The notes under the pieces are model-generated. The model made no database searches. It was given only the letters and a program-made list of their open reading frames with translations, and was not told where the DNA came from. Shown here piece after piece: positions 9,408 to 17,269 of a DNA stretch of 64,000 nucleotides (positions are counted from its first letter, which is position 1; each line of letters begins with the position of its first letter). The stretch comes from Brevundimonas naejangsanensis (GTDB lineage Bacteria; Pseudomonadota; Alphaproteobacteria; Caulobacterales; Caulobacteraceae). The position numbers were made by a program, and so were the translations under genes. The stretch covers positions 417,501 to 481,500 of the forward strand of contig NZ_CP015614.1 of NCBI RefSeq assembly GCF_000635915.2, in the 5' to 3' direction.

Positions 9408-10193
9408 TCAGCCCGCGACCAGAGCCAGAACGCGCAGAGGGCTGCCCGATCCATCACGGATCTTCAGCGGCGGCGCGATCACAACGGCGCCCGTAGGCGG
9501 CAGGGCGTCCAGGTTCTGTAGGCACTGCAGACCATAGCGGCCGGCCCCGTGGAAAAGGGCGTGGGCGGGGTAGGGCGGCTCCAGCAGGTGAGCCTGACCA
9601 GCGTCCGTGCCGATGGTTTCGACGCCGAAGCCCAGAGCGTCGCGCTCTTCGACCAGCAGGCGGACGGCGGCGGCCGACGGTCCGGGGGTGTGGGCGCCGT
9701 CTTCGCGGCGGTTCACATAGGCCTCTGGGTCACGCTTGGACCAGTCCGTGCGGAACAGGACCCAGCTGCGCGGCGGGATGCGGCCGTGAACGGCTTCCCA
9801 CGCCTCGATGTGAGCGGGCTCCAGCAGGAAGTCGGGATCGGCGGCGGCCTCGGCGGAACAGTCGATGACGACGGCGGGGGCGATCAGGTCGGACGGCGGC
9901 ACCACGTCCACGGTGCCGGCCGGCTGGTCCTTGCCGGTGACCCAGTGGGCGGGCGCGTCGAAATGGGTGCCCGTGTGCTCGCCGACGGTGAAATTGCTCC
10001 AGTACCAGGCGACGCCGCGCTCGTCGTAGCGGGATATTTCCTGGCGGCTGAACGGCGCGCATTGGCCGAACGGCGGCGGCAGCACCAGCGTCGGCGTGTC
10101 TTCCGACAGGGTTTGCGTCAGGTCGACGACCTTGACATCACCGCTGGCGATGCCTGCCGCGATTTGCGACAGAGCTTGTGCAGATACGGACAT
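9408..10193 (-). CDS. Cyclase-family metal hydrolase (isatin hydrolase / kynurenine formamidase-like)
   Basis: The 261-residue protein belongs to the cyclase family (PF04199). Its signature HTGTHFDAPAHW lies at about residues 70-81 and supplies the His/His/Asp metal ligands. Family members open cyclic amides or N-formyl groups: kynurenine formamidase, and isatin hydrolase, which makes isatinate (2-aminophenylglyoxylate). The gene is first in an operon with the two 2-oxoacid oxidoreductase subunits. That order suggests the hydrolysis product is the 2-oxoacid used next, which favours an isatin-hydrolase-type reaction. It has no signal peptide. The promoter region is shared with the divergent MarR gene and contains the palindrome TTGCATCTGCAA. 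Confidence 0.85.
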   Translation of the reverse strand: MSVSAQALSQIAAGIASGDVKVVDLTQTLSEDTPTLVLPPPFGQCAPFSRQEISRYDERGVAWYWSNFTVGEHTGTHFDAPAHWVTGKDQPAGTVDVVPPSDLIAPAVVIDCSAEAAADPDFLLEPAHIEAWEAVHGRIPPRSWVLFRTDWSKRDPEAYVNRREDGAHTPGPSAAAVRLLVEERDALGFGVETIGTDAGQAHLLEPPYPAHALFHGAGRYGLQCLQNLDALPPTGAVVIAPPLKIRDGSGSPLRVLALVAG

Positions 10194-10243
10194 TCGTCCC
10201 TCCCCTTTTCTTTTTCCTCAGGATCAAGCCTTGCCGAAGAAAC

Positions 10244-10255
10244 TTGCATCTGCAA
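10244..10255. promoter_or_regulatory. Palindrome TTGCATCTGCAA, candidate operator
   Basis: TTGCA-TC-TGCAA is a perfect inverted repeat in the 122-bp gap between the divergent cyclase operon and the MarR gene. The following GCAACTAAT (10252-10260) recurs exactly at 16271-16279 in the other divergent promoter of the cluster. MarR binding is an inference. Confidence 0.4.
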
Positions 10256-10315
10256 CTAATTTCTTGAGCGTCGACGCTGATCCGGCGTGGGCCCTGTGCG
10301 GGCAGGGACGGCGCC

Positions 10316-10792
10316 GTGGTTGAGCAAACGCGCCGGACAGGCGACCCCGGTTCGGAAGAGTTCCGTCTGGAGCGCTACCCTTTTTACCAGGTGAACAGGG
10401 TGCTTAGCCGCTACAACCTGATCATCGAGCGCGAACTGCGAAAGATCGACGTCGACATCCCGACATGGCGGGTGCTGATGATCCTGGGCGAGCAGGCGCC
10501 GCGTTCGATCGGTCAGATTTCGCGGGCGGGCGTGGTCAATCTGTCGACGATGATGCGGATCGTGGAGCGGATGACCAACGCCGGGCTGGTTTCGCGCAAT
10601 ACCAGCGCGGCGGACGCACGGGTGATCGACGTCAGTCTGACGCAGGCGGGCCGCGAGCGGTTGGCGCAGGCCCGGGTCCTGATGGCGCCCGTCTATCGTC
10701 AGGCGCTGGCGGGATTCTCCGAGCGGGATGCTGAGCGGCTGCTGACGCTGCTTGGACGACTGAACGCCAACCTGGAAGTCATGACGGACTAA
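10316..10792 (+). CDS. MarR-family transcriptional regulator
   Basis: This is a 158-residue winged-helix protein with the MarR layout. There is an N-terminal dimerisation helix (about 20-45), a helix-turn-helix around ISRAGVVNLSTMMRIVERM (about 65-85), and the wing with the conserved DARVIDVSLTQAGRE (about 98-112). It is divergent from the cyclase-ior operon and lies upstream of the monooxygenase gene, so it probably controls one or both in response to an aromatic acid or CoA ester. The GTG start at 10316 follows no strong ribosome site; the next ATG is internal, so the start could shift by a few codons. Confidence 0.88.
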   Translation: MVEQTRRTGDPGSEEFRLERYPFYQVNRVLSRYNLIIERELRKIDVDIPTWRVLMILGEQAPRSIGQISRAGVVNLSTMMRIVERMTNAGLVSRNTSAADARVIDVSLTQAGRERLAQARVLMAPVYRQALAGFSERDAERLLTLLGRLNANLEVMTD

Positions 10793-10861
10793 GACGCTTC
10801 CGCGCGATCCGGCGCCGTGTCGGCGACGGAGATGAACCGCTTGCCTGCCGTCTTCATTTAT

Positions 10862-10873
10862 TTTAGACCTAAA
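10862..10873. promoter_or_regulatory. Palindromic operator candidate TTTAGACCTAAA
   Basis: TTTAG-AC-CTAAA is a perfect inverted repeat ending 17 bases before the monooxygenase start. A near copy, TATAGACCTAAA, is at 16236-16247 before the dioxygenase gene. Its place over the likely transcription start suits a repressor such as one of the two MarR proteins. Confidence 0.5.
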
Positions 10874-10890
10874 GCAACTGGAGGCGTCTC

Positions 10891-13194
10891 ATGCGTGTTG
10901 CTTGTCTTGGCGGCGGTCCCGCCGGCATCTATTTCGCCATCTCGATGAAGCTTCGGAACCCGGAGCACGACATCCATGTCTTCGAGCGCAACCGGAGCGG
11001 AGACACCTTCGGCTGGGGCGTCGTCTTTTCGGACCAGACGCTGACCAATCTGACAGCGAACGACCCGGTCAGCGCGGATCGGATCCGGGATAGCTTTGCG
11101 CACTGGGACGACATCGCCGTGGCGCTGGATGGCCGCACGGAGGTGTCTTCCGGCCACGGTTTCATCGGCATAGGGCGCAAGCGGCTGTTGCAGATTCTGC
11201 AGGCTCGGGCGGCCGAGCTGGGCGTCGTTATGCATTTCGAGACCGAATTCGGCGATGACCTGGCGTCTTACGCCGACTTCGATCTGATCGTCGCCGCCGA
11301 CGGGGTGAACAGCCGCATCCGCACCCGCTACGCCGACCGTTTCGATGTCGACATCCAGACGCGCCGGAACAAGTTCACCTGGCTGGGCACGCAGAAGCTG
11401 TTCGACGCCTTCGCCTTCATCTTCGAGAAGACCCCGGCGGGCTGGATCTGGGCTCACGCCTATCGGTTCGACGAAACCCATTCGACCTTCATCGTCGAAT
11501 GCTCGCCTGAGACCTGGGCGGGATTGGGCTTCGAGGACATGAGCCAGGAAGAGACGCTGGCGGCGTGCGAACGGATCTTCGCGCGCCATCTGGACGGCCA
11601 TCCGCTGCTGAGCAATTCGGCGCATCTGCGCGGCTCAGCGTCGTGGATCAACTTCCGCCGGGTGCTGTGCGGCCAGTGGTCTTTCGACAATGTGGTGCTG
11701 CTCGGCGACGCCGCGCACACGGCGCACTTCTCGATCGGATCGGGCACAAAGTTGGCCCTGGAGGATGCGATCAAGCTGGCCGAGGTGCTGGACCGGCCGG
11801 GCCTCGATAACCGACAGGCGCTGACGCAGGCGCTGAAGGACTATCGCGACGAGCGCCAGGTCGAGGTGCTGAAGATCCAGAACAGCGCGCGCAACTCGAC
11901 CGAATGGTTCGAGAATATCGACCGCTATGCGGATTTCGACGCCGAGCAGTTCGCCTACGCCCTGCTGACCCGCAGCCAGAGGGTCAGCCACGAGAACCTG
12001 CGTGTGCGCGACGGCCGCTGGCTGGGCCGGATCGAGGACTGGTTCGCCGTTAAGGCGGGGGCAGGGGCGGGGACGCCGCCGATGTTCGCCCCCCTGCGCC
12101 TGCGCGAGGCGCAACTGTCCAACCGGATCGTCGTGGCTCCGATGCAGACCTATCAGGCCGATGCTCAGGGGCGGGCGACGGACTTCCACCTAGCCCACTA
12201 TGGCGCGCGAGGGCTGGGCGGCGCGGGTCTGCTCATGACCGAAATGCTGGCCGTGTCCCCTGAGGGGCGGGTCACGCCGGGCTGCGCCGGTCTCTATGAC
12301 GACGATCAGATTGCGGGCTGGGCGCGCATCAACGCCCTGATCCATGCGGGGGGAGAAACCCTCGTCGGCGCCCAGATCGGCCATGCGGGTCCGCGCGGAG
12401 CGTGCGCCGCGCCGCAGGGCGGCCGCCCGGCGACGACGCCTCTGGATCAGCCCTGGCCGCTTGTGGCGGCCTCGGATCGGCCCTGGGCCGAGGGCGGCCT
12501 CGTGCCCGCCGCACTGGACGAAGCCGGCATGAGCGCGGTTCGCGACGCCTTCGTCGCCGCGGCGCGCCGGGCGGAGACGGCGGGTTTCGACGTGCTCGAG
12601 ATTCAGGCCGGGCACGGGACCCTGCTGTCCAGCTTCATCACTCCCCTGATGAACCATCGCCAGGACGCCTACGGCGGCGATCTGGACGGGCGGCTTCGCT
12701 TCCCGCTGTCGGTGGTGGAAGCGGTGCGCGCCGTCTGGCCTGAGGCCAAGCCGTTGCTGGTGCGGATATCGGCCGAGGACTGGATGGGGGAGGCCGGTCT
12801 GGCGCCGGATGAGGCGGTCGAGATCGCCCGGCGGCTGGCTGCGGCCGGGGCGGACCTGATCGACGTCTCGTCCGGCGAGACGCATCCAGACGCACGTCCT
12901 GTCACCGGGCGGATGTACCAGACGCCCCTGTCCGACCGCATCCGCAATGAGGCAGGCGTTCGCACCCTAGCGGTCGGCGCCATCACCGAGGCGGATCAGG
13001 CCAACGCCATCCTGGCGGCCGGGCGGGCGGACCTTGTCGCCCTGGGGCGCCCGCACCTTCTGGACCCGGCCTGGACTCTCAAGGCGGCGGCCGCCGCGGG
13101 CCGCCGCGAGCATCCGACGCCCAGCGTCTATCGCGCCGGTTTCGACCAGCTTGCGCGACAGGCCCGAAGCGCCGCAGATGGCGTGAGAGCCTGA
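10891..13194 (+). CDS. Bifunctional salicylyl-CoA 5-hydroxylase / 2-aminobenzoyl-CoA monooxygenase-reductase type flavoprotein
   Basis: The 767-residue protein fuses two flavoenzymes. The N-terminal half (1 to about 390) is a group A FAD monooxygenase: dinucleotide motif GGGPAG at 7-12 and LLGDAAHTAHFSIGSGTK at about 270-287. The C-terminal half (about 395-760) is an old-yellow-enzyme domain, with RLREAQLSNRIVVAPMQ at its start and FITPLMNHRQDAYGG near 578. This exact architecture and size is known for salicylyl-CoA 5-hydroxylase and for 2-aminobenzoyl-CoA monooxygenase/reductase. Both hydroxylate C5 of an ortho-substituted benzoyl-CoA. A clear GGAGG precedes the ATG. Gene order with a thioesterase and a gentisate-type dioxygenase suggests the product is released as the free acid and ring-cleaved. 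Confidence 0.92.
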   Translation: MRVACLGGGPAGIYFAISMKLRNPEHDIHVFERNRSGDTFGWGVVFSDQTLTNLTANDPVSADRIRDSFAHWDDIAVALDGRTEVSSGHGFIGIGRKRLLQILQARAAELGVVMHFETEFGDDLASYADFDLIVAADGVNSRIRTRYADRFDVDIQTRRNKFTWLGTQKLFDAFAFIFEKTPAGWIWAHAYRFDETHSTFIVECSPETWAGLGFEDMSQEETLAACERIFARHLDGHPLLSNSAHLRGSASWINFRRVLCGQWSFDNVVLLGDAAHTAHFSIGSGTKLALEDAIKLAEVLDRPGLDNRQALTQALKDYRDERQVEVLKIQNSARNSTEWFENIDRYADFDAEQFAYALLTRSQRVSHENLRVRDGRWLGRIEDWFAVKAGAGAGTPPMFAPLRLREAQLSNRIVVAPMQTYQADAQGRATDFHLAHYGARGLGGAGLLMTEMLAVSPEGRVTPGCAGLYDDDQIAGWARINALIHAGGETLVGAQIGHAGPRGACAAPQGGRPATTPLDQPWPLVAASDRPWAEGGLVPAALDEAGMSAVRDAFVAAARRAETAGFDVLEIQAGHGTLLSSFITPLMNHRQDAYGGDLDGRLRFPLSVVEAVRAVWPEAKPLLVRISAEDWMGEAGLAPDEAVEIARRLAAAGADLIDVSSGETHPDARPVTGRMYQTPLSDRIRNEAGVRTLAVGAITEADQANAILAAGRADLVALGRPHLLDPAWTLKAAAAAGRREHPTPSVYRAGFDQLARQARSAADGVRA

Positions 13195-13232
13195 CCGGGG
13201 CGGCCGGGCGGTTCGCAGAGGAGTGGCGCGCC

Positions 13233-13700
13233 ATGCGCGAGAAGCATGACGGCGGCGCGGGGCCGATCGACGTTCGGGCGTGGCTGCGGATGCTGAGCTG
13301 CACCATGACGATCGAAAAGAGCCTGCGGCGCGGCTTCGCAGAGCAATACGACACCACCCTGCCGCGTTTCGACGTCATGGCGGCGCTGGACCGTCATCCG
13401 CAGGGGCGGACGATGGGACAGCTGTCGCGCGCGCTTCTGGTGTCCAACGGCAACGTCACGGCCATCGTGCGCCAGCTTCAGGATGCAGGTCAGGTCGTGG
13501 TCAGTCCCGACCCCGAAGATCGCCGATCGTCCATCGTGCGGTTGAGCGCGGCCGGGCAGGCCCGCTTCAATGTACTGGCGAAGGCGCACCATGCGTGGAT
13601 CCATCAGGCGCTGTCCGACGTGGCGCCCGATGATTTGGAACAGCTTCACGCCCTGTTGGCCAAGGTCAAGGCGTCGATCGGAGAGAACCTTCACACATGA
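13233..13700 (+). CDS. MarR-family transcriptional regulator (second)
   Basis: This 155-residue MarR protein has the helix-turn-helix at about 70-95 (GQLSRALLVSNGNVTAIVRQL) and the wing motif SPDPEDRRSSIVRLSAAGQ at about 90-112. It lies between the monooxygenase (39 bases upstream) and the thioesterase, whose ATG overlaps its stop codon, so it is likely co-transcribed with the pathway genes and gives feedback control. The first MarR in the cluster is only distantly similar. Ligand unknown; aryl-CoA or the free hydroxyaryl acid are plausible. Confidence 0.9.
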   Translation: MREKHDGGAGPIDVRAWLRMLSCTMTIEKSLRRGFAEQYDTTLPRFDVMAALDRHPQGRTMGQLSRALLVSNGNVTAIVRQLQDAGQVVVSPDPEDRRSSIVRLSAAGQARFNVLAKAHHAWIHQALSDVAPDDLEQLHALLAKVKASIGENLHT

Positions 13701-14098
13701 GCTTCACGACGCGGAGCAAGGTGCGTTTCGCACACGTCGATGCGGCGGGCATCGTCTTCTACCCCCGCTATTTCGAGATGCTGAACGGGGCGGTCGAGGA
13801 CTGGTTCGCCGAAGGCCTGGGCGTTGATTTCGCCGAACTGCACCTGACGCGCGGCCTGGGCGTGCCCACGGTCAGCCTGGACAGCCGGTTTGCGGCGCCC
13901 AGCCGCCTCGGCGACGAACTGGACATCACCATCGAGGTGAAATCGGTCGGCCGATCCAGCTGCGCCGTGGCCTATACGGTGGCCTGCGGCGACGAGGTGC
14001 GGATGACGGCGCAGGGCGTGCTGGTCTGCATGATCCTGGCTGAAGGGCGCTCGGCGCCCTGGCCGGATGACGTTCGCGACGGTCTGGCGAAGACCTGA
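13697..14098 (+). CDS. Acyl-CoA thioesterase, 4-hydroxybenzoyl-CoA thioesterase family
   Basis: The protein has 133 residues and a single hotdog fold. The motif RFAHVDAAGIVFYPRYFEM (about 9-27) holds the family's active-site region, with the catalytic Asp in HVDAAG. Enzymes of this group release aryl or acyl acids from CoA. Here the likely substrate is the 5-hydroxylated salicylyl- or anthraniloyl-CoA made by the upstream monooxygenase, giving gentisate or 5-hydroxyanthranilate. The start codon overlaps the MarR stop (ATGA). A strong terminator follows. Confidence 0.88.
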   Translation: MSFTTRSKVRFAHVDAAGIVFYPRYFEMLNGAVEDWFAEGLGVDFAELHLTRGLGVPTVSLDSRFAAPSRLGDELDITIEVKSVGRSSCAVAYTVACGDEVRMTAQGVLVCMILAEGRSAPWPDDVRDGLAKT

Positions 14099-14120
14099 GC
14101 CTCGCCCTGTTCCTGAAATG

Positions 14121-14157
14121 AAAAGCCCGCCCCGGCGCTGCGCCGGGGCGGGCTTTT
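14121..14157. terminator. Bidirectional terminator
   Basis: AAAAGCCCGCCCCGGCG and its inverse around CTG form a long GC stem with A/T tracts on both sides. It separates the convergent thioesterase and fumarylacetoacetase-family genes. Confidence 0.92.
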
Positions 14158-14161
14158 GTCG

Positions 14162-15073
14162 TCAGGCGGCGACGACGGGGTGGCGCAGCTTGCCGATGCC
14201 GACGACCTCGGCCTCGACCGTATCGCCGGGCCACATCCATTCCTGCGGATCCATGCCGGCGCCGACGCCTGCAGGCGTGCCGGTGGCGATGATGTCGCCG
14301 GGCTCCAGGGTGATGCCCTTGCTGATGTCGGCGATCAGTTCATCGACCTTGAACAGCATATAGGCGGTGTTGCTGCTCTGCTTCTGGACGCCGTTCAGCG
14401 ACAGGGTCAGGTCCAGCGTCTGCGGGTCGGGAATCTCGTCCGCCGTGACGATGCAGGGCCCCATCGGGGCGAAGCTGTCCTGGCCCTTGGAGTAGATCCA
14501 CTGGCCGGCGCGGCGGCAGTCGCGGGCGCTGACGTCGATCAGCACCGTATAGCCGAACACGTGCTTGAGCGCGTCCTCGCGGCTGACGCCCTTGGCGGTC
14601 GAGCCGATCACCGCCGCCAGTTCGACTTCCCAGTCCAGCTGCTGGGTGATGGCGGCGTTGTGGACGATGGGGTCGCCCGGTCCGACCACGGTCGTCGGCG
14701 GCTTGGAGAAGATCACCGGCTCGCGCGGCAGGTCGGCCGACGTGTCCAGCGTCTTGGCCGATTCCGCGACGTGTTCCGTATAGTTCAGGCCGATGCCGAA
14801 GATGTTCTTGCGCGGGCGCGGAATGGGGGCCAGCAGTTTGGCGTTCGACAGAGGCGTGGCGACGCCGACCGGATACAGGCCCTTGGCCTCAGCCATCAGG
14901 GCCGACGCCGCCGACACCGCCTGAGGGCCCAGGTCGATGAAGGCCAGCATGGTCGACGGCAGGGCGACGCCGCGCGCCTGACCCAGTTTTTCAAGGTCGA
15001 CGACCAGGTCGCCGTCGATGGCGCCCAGCCGGGCCTCGGCCTCGACGCTGGCGCGATAGGTAACAAGACGCAT
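14162..15073 (-). CDS. Fumarylacetoacetate hydrolase family protein
   Basis: This 303-residue protein has the FAH C-terminal domain. GIGLNYTEH lies at about 93-101, the metal-binding DWEVELAAVIG at about 146-156, and the closing GDIIATGTPAGVG at about 262-274. The family cleaves C-C bonds of 2,4-dioxo acids; maleyl- and fumarylpyruvate hydrolases of the gentisate route belong here. It is 12 bases after the gentisate-type dioxygenase gene, so it should hydrolyse that enzyme's ring-cleavage product directly. No separate maleylpyruvate isomerase is seen in the window, which would imply direct hydrolysis of the maleyl compound. Confidence 0.9.
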   Translation of the reverse strand: MRLVTYRASVEAEARLGAIDGDLVVDLEKLGQARGVALPSTMLAFIDLGPQAVSAASALMAEAKGLYPVGVATPLSNAKLLAPIPRPRKNIFGIGLNYTEHVAESAKTLDTSADLPREPVIFSKPPTTVVGPGDPIVHNAAITQQLDWEVELAAVIGSTAKGVSREDALKHVFGYTVLIDVSARDCRRAGQWIYSKGQDSFAPMGPCIVTADEIPDPQTLDLTLSLNGVQKQSSNTAYMLFKVDELIADISKGITLEPGDIIATGTPAGVGAGMDPQEWMWPGDTVEAEVVGIGKLRHPVVAA

Positions 15074-15085
15074 GGGTTTTAAGTC

Positions 15086-16213
15086 CTATTCGGAGAGGAT
15101 GGGTTGGTGGCCGTCGTTCTCGGCCAGGGCTTCTTCGCGATAGAGGCCCAGGGCGCGCATGACCGGCAGGTCGTGGAAGGCGAACAGGCAGGCGTCCTCG
15201 GTGTCCGAGGCGTTGGCGTGCTCGTGATACATCCAGGCCGGGACGACGAAGATGTCCCGCTCGCGCCAGTCGAACCGGCGGCCGTTGATGATGGAATAGC
15301 CCTGCCCCTTGGCGCACTGATAGACGAAGCTGCCGGTCTGGCGGTGGGCCTTCGTCCGTTCGCCGGGGCGCAACATCTGCATCGAGGCGCCGATGGTCTG
15401 CATGACCGGCCCGCCCGTGTTCGGGTTGACGTAGTCCATATGGACGCCGTCGTAGGGGCTGCCGTCGGTGACGGCGGCGAAGCGTTGCAGGGTTTCGTAG
15501 GTCGGCCCCCACTCATACTTCAGCAGCGGCGAATAGGGCTTGTTCCAGGGCGTCGACGCCGGGCGCAGGGCCGCGCCCGCCCACGTCGCCGTGCTGTCGT
15601 CGACAGGGAAGGAGACCGCCTGGTTCAGGTCCGGGTGGACCTCGTAGAAGTTGGCCTCCAGCGCATTCATCATCGGGATGTCGAGGCCGTCCTGCCAGAT
15701 GCAGATCTCGCCGTCCTCGGCCACGCCGTGCTCGTGCCAGGTCCCGTTGGGCGTCAGAACGAAGTCGTTCGGCCCCAGCGTCATCTTGTGCCCGTCGACG
15801 TTGGTGAAGGCGCCGCGCCCTTCCATGATGAAGCGCAGGGCCGAGGCGCTGTGGCGGTGACTGGAGGCGCATTCGCCGGGCTTCATCACCTGCAGGCCGG
15901 AATAGAGCCAGCCCACGGCCGCGACCACGTCGGCCCGCCCCTTGTTCTCCAGATAGACGACGCGACGCCCCGCCTGTTCCGGCGTGACCAGATCCAGGGC
16001 CTTCAGCACGTGGTCGCGCAGGTCGGCGTAGCGCCACAGCATGGGGACGGAGGTCGAGACCGGCTCCCAGGGCTCGATCTTGTTGGCCACCGTCCACAGG
16101 GCGCCGGTCCCCAGTTCCGAGAGGCGGCGATAGTAGTCCACCAGTTCGGGGGTGTCGGCGACGTTGGCGCGGCCGATGACGTCCTCGCGGTATTGGTCGA
16201 AACGGTTCGTCAT
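15086..16213 (-). CDS. Gentisate 1,2-dioxygenase-like bicupin
   Basis: The protein has 375 residues and two cupin domains, the size of gentisate dioxygenases. The first cupin contains SSHRHSASALRFIMEG (His-x-His, about 137-152), the iron-binding site of the family, and a later His in GTWHEHG (about 182-188). The second cupin has KAHRQTGSFVYQC and WMYHEHAN. Ring cleavage occurs between the carboxyl-bearing carbon and the neighbouring hydroxyl-bearing carbon. Gentisate is the expected substrate; 5-hydroxyanthranilate is an alternative given the isatin-like upstream enzymes. It is the first gene of an operon with the FAH-family hydrolase and is divergent from the nitrilase. Confidence 0.88.
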   Translation of the reverse strand: MTNRFDQYREDVIGRANVADTPELVDYYRRLSELGTGALWTVANKIEPWEPVSTSVPMLWRYADLRDHVLKALDLVTPEQAGRRVVYLENKGRADVVAAVGWLYSGLQVMKPGECASSHRHSASALRFIMEGRGAFTNVDGHKMTLGPNDFVLTPNGTWHEHGVAEDGEICIWQDGLDIPMMNALEANFYEVHPDLNQAVSFPVDDSTATWAGAALRPASTPWNKPYSPLLKYEWGPTYETLQRFAAVTDGSPYDGVHMDYVNPNTGGPVMQTIGASMQMLRPGERTKAHRQTGSFVYQCAKGQGYSIINGRRFDWRERDIFVVPAWMYHEHANASDTEDACLFAFHDLPVMRALGLYREEALAENDGHQPILSE

Positions 16214-16235
16214 GACCCCTCTCCTCCACTAATAT

Positions 16236-16247
16236 TATAGACCTAAA
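16236..16247. promoter_or_regulatory. Operator candidate TATAGACCTAAA
   Basis: This matches the perfect palindrome at 10862-10873 in 11 of 12 positions. It lies 23 bases before the dioxygenase start, in the divergent promoter with the nitrilase gene. Confidence 0.45.
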
Positions 16248-16315
16248 ATATCTTCCAATTGCTGTCAAACGCAACTAATCTGCGCTGAGGTTTCAGGGAT
16301 GAAGAGGGGGCCGTG

Positions 16316-17269
16316 ATGTCTCAGTCCTACAAGGCGGCCGTGGTGCAGGCGGCGTCGATTCCGGGCGATCCTGGGGCGTCGGCGACCAAGGCGGCGGACC
16401 TGATCCGTCAGGCCGCCGGCGAGGGGGCGCGGCTGATCGTCTTTCCCGAGGCCTTCCTGGGCGGCTATCCGAAAGGCGCCTCGTTCGGCACGCCCGTCGG
16501 GATGCGCAAGCCGTCGGGCCGCGAGGATTTTCGCCGCTACTACGAAGGCGCCATTGATCTCGACGGACCCGAGGTGGCGACCCTGGCCCAGGCGACGTCC
16601 GAGACCGGCGCCTTTTTGGTGATGGGCGTCATCGAGCGCGGCGGGGCGACGCTTTACTGCACAGTCCTGTTCTTCGACGGCGAGCGCGGCCTGATCGCCA
16701 AACACCGCAAGCTGATGCCGACGGGCGCCGAGCGGCTGATCTGGGGCTTCGGCGACGGCTCGACCATGCCGGTGATCGACACCTCGCTGGGCCGGATCGG
16801 GGCCGTCATCTGCTGGGAGAACTACATGCCCATGCTGCGCATGGCGATGTACGATCAGGGCATCGGCCTCTATTGCGCGCCGACGGCGGACGACCGCGAC
16901 GGCTGGGCCGCCTCCATGCGCCATATCGCGCTGGAAGGCCGCTGCTTCGTGCTGTCCGCCTGCCAGCATATCCGGCGCGAGGCCTATCCGGCGGACTATG
17001 ACTGCGCCCTCGGCGACGCGCCCGACACGGTGCTAATGCGCGGCGGCAGCATGATCGTCGCCCCTCTGGGCGAGGTGCTGGCTGGGCCCGACTATTCCGG
17101 CGAGACGATCCTCTATGCCGATATCGACCTGTCCGAGATCGCGCGCGCCAAATACGACTTCGACGTCGCGGGCCACTATGCGCGCCCCGACGTTTTCCAA
17201 TTGAGCGTCAACACGGCGCCGCAGCGTCCGGTGCGCCGCATCGGGTCGGAGGACGACCTTGCTGTTTGA
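16316..17269 (+). CDS. Nitrilase (carbon-nitrogen hydrolase), aromatic/arylacetonitrilase type
   Basis: The 317-residue enzyme carries the full Glu-Lys-Cys triad of the nitrilase superfamily. Glu45 is in FPEAFLGGYPKG, Lys132 in KHRKLMPT, and Cys166 in ICWENYMP. The CWENYMP form and the long insert after FPEAF mark true nitrilases rather than amidases. The expected reaction is nitrile plus water to carboxylic acid and ammonia; an arylacetonitrile such as indole-3-acetonitrile is plausible in this setting but unproven. ATG 16316 follows GAGGGGGCC; a GTG just before it is also possible. The flavin reductase gene overlaps its end by 11 bases. Confidence 0.92.
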   Translation: MSQSYKAAVVQAASIPGDPGASATKAADLIRQAAGEGARLIVFPEAFLGGYPKGASFGTPVGMRKPSGREDFRRYYEGAIDLDGPEVATLAQATSETGAFLVMGVIERGGATLYCTVLFFDGERGLIAKHRKLMPTGAERLIWGFGDGSTMPVIDTSLGRIGAVICWENYMPMLRMAMYDQGIGLYCAPTADDRDGWAASMRHIALEGRCFVLSACQHIRREAYPADYDCALGDAPDTVLMRGGSMIVAPLGEVLAGPDYSGETILYADIDLSEIARAKYDFDVAGHYARPDVFQLSVNTAPQRPVRRIGSEDDLAV

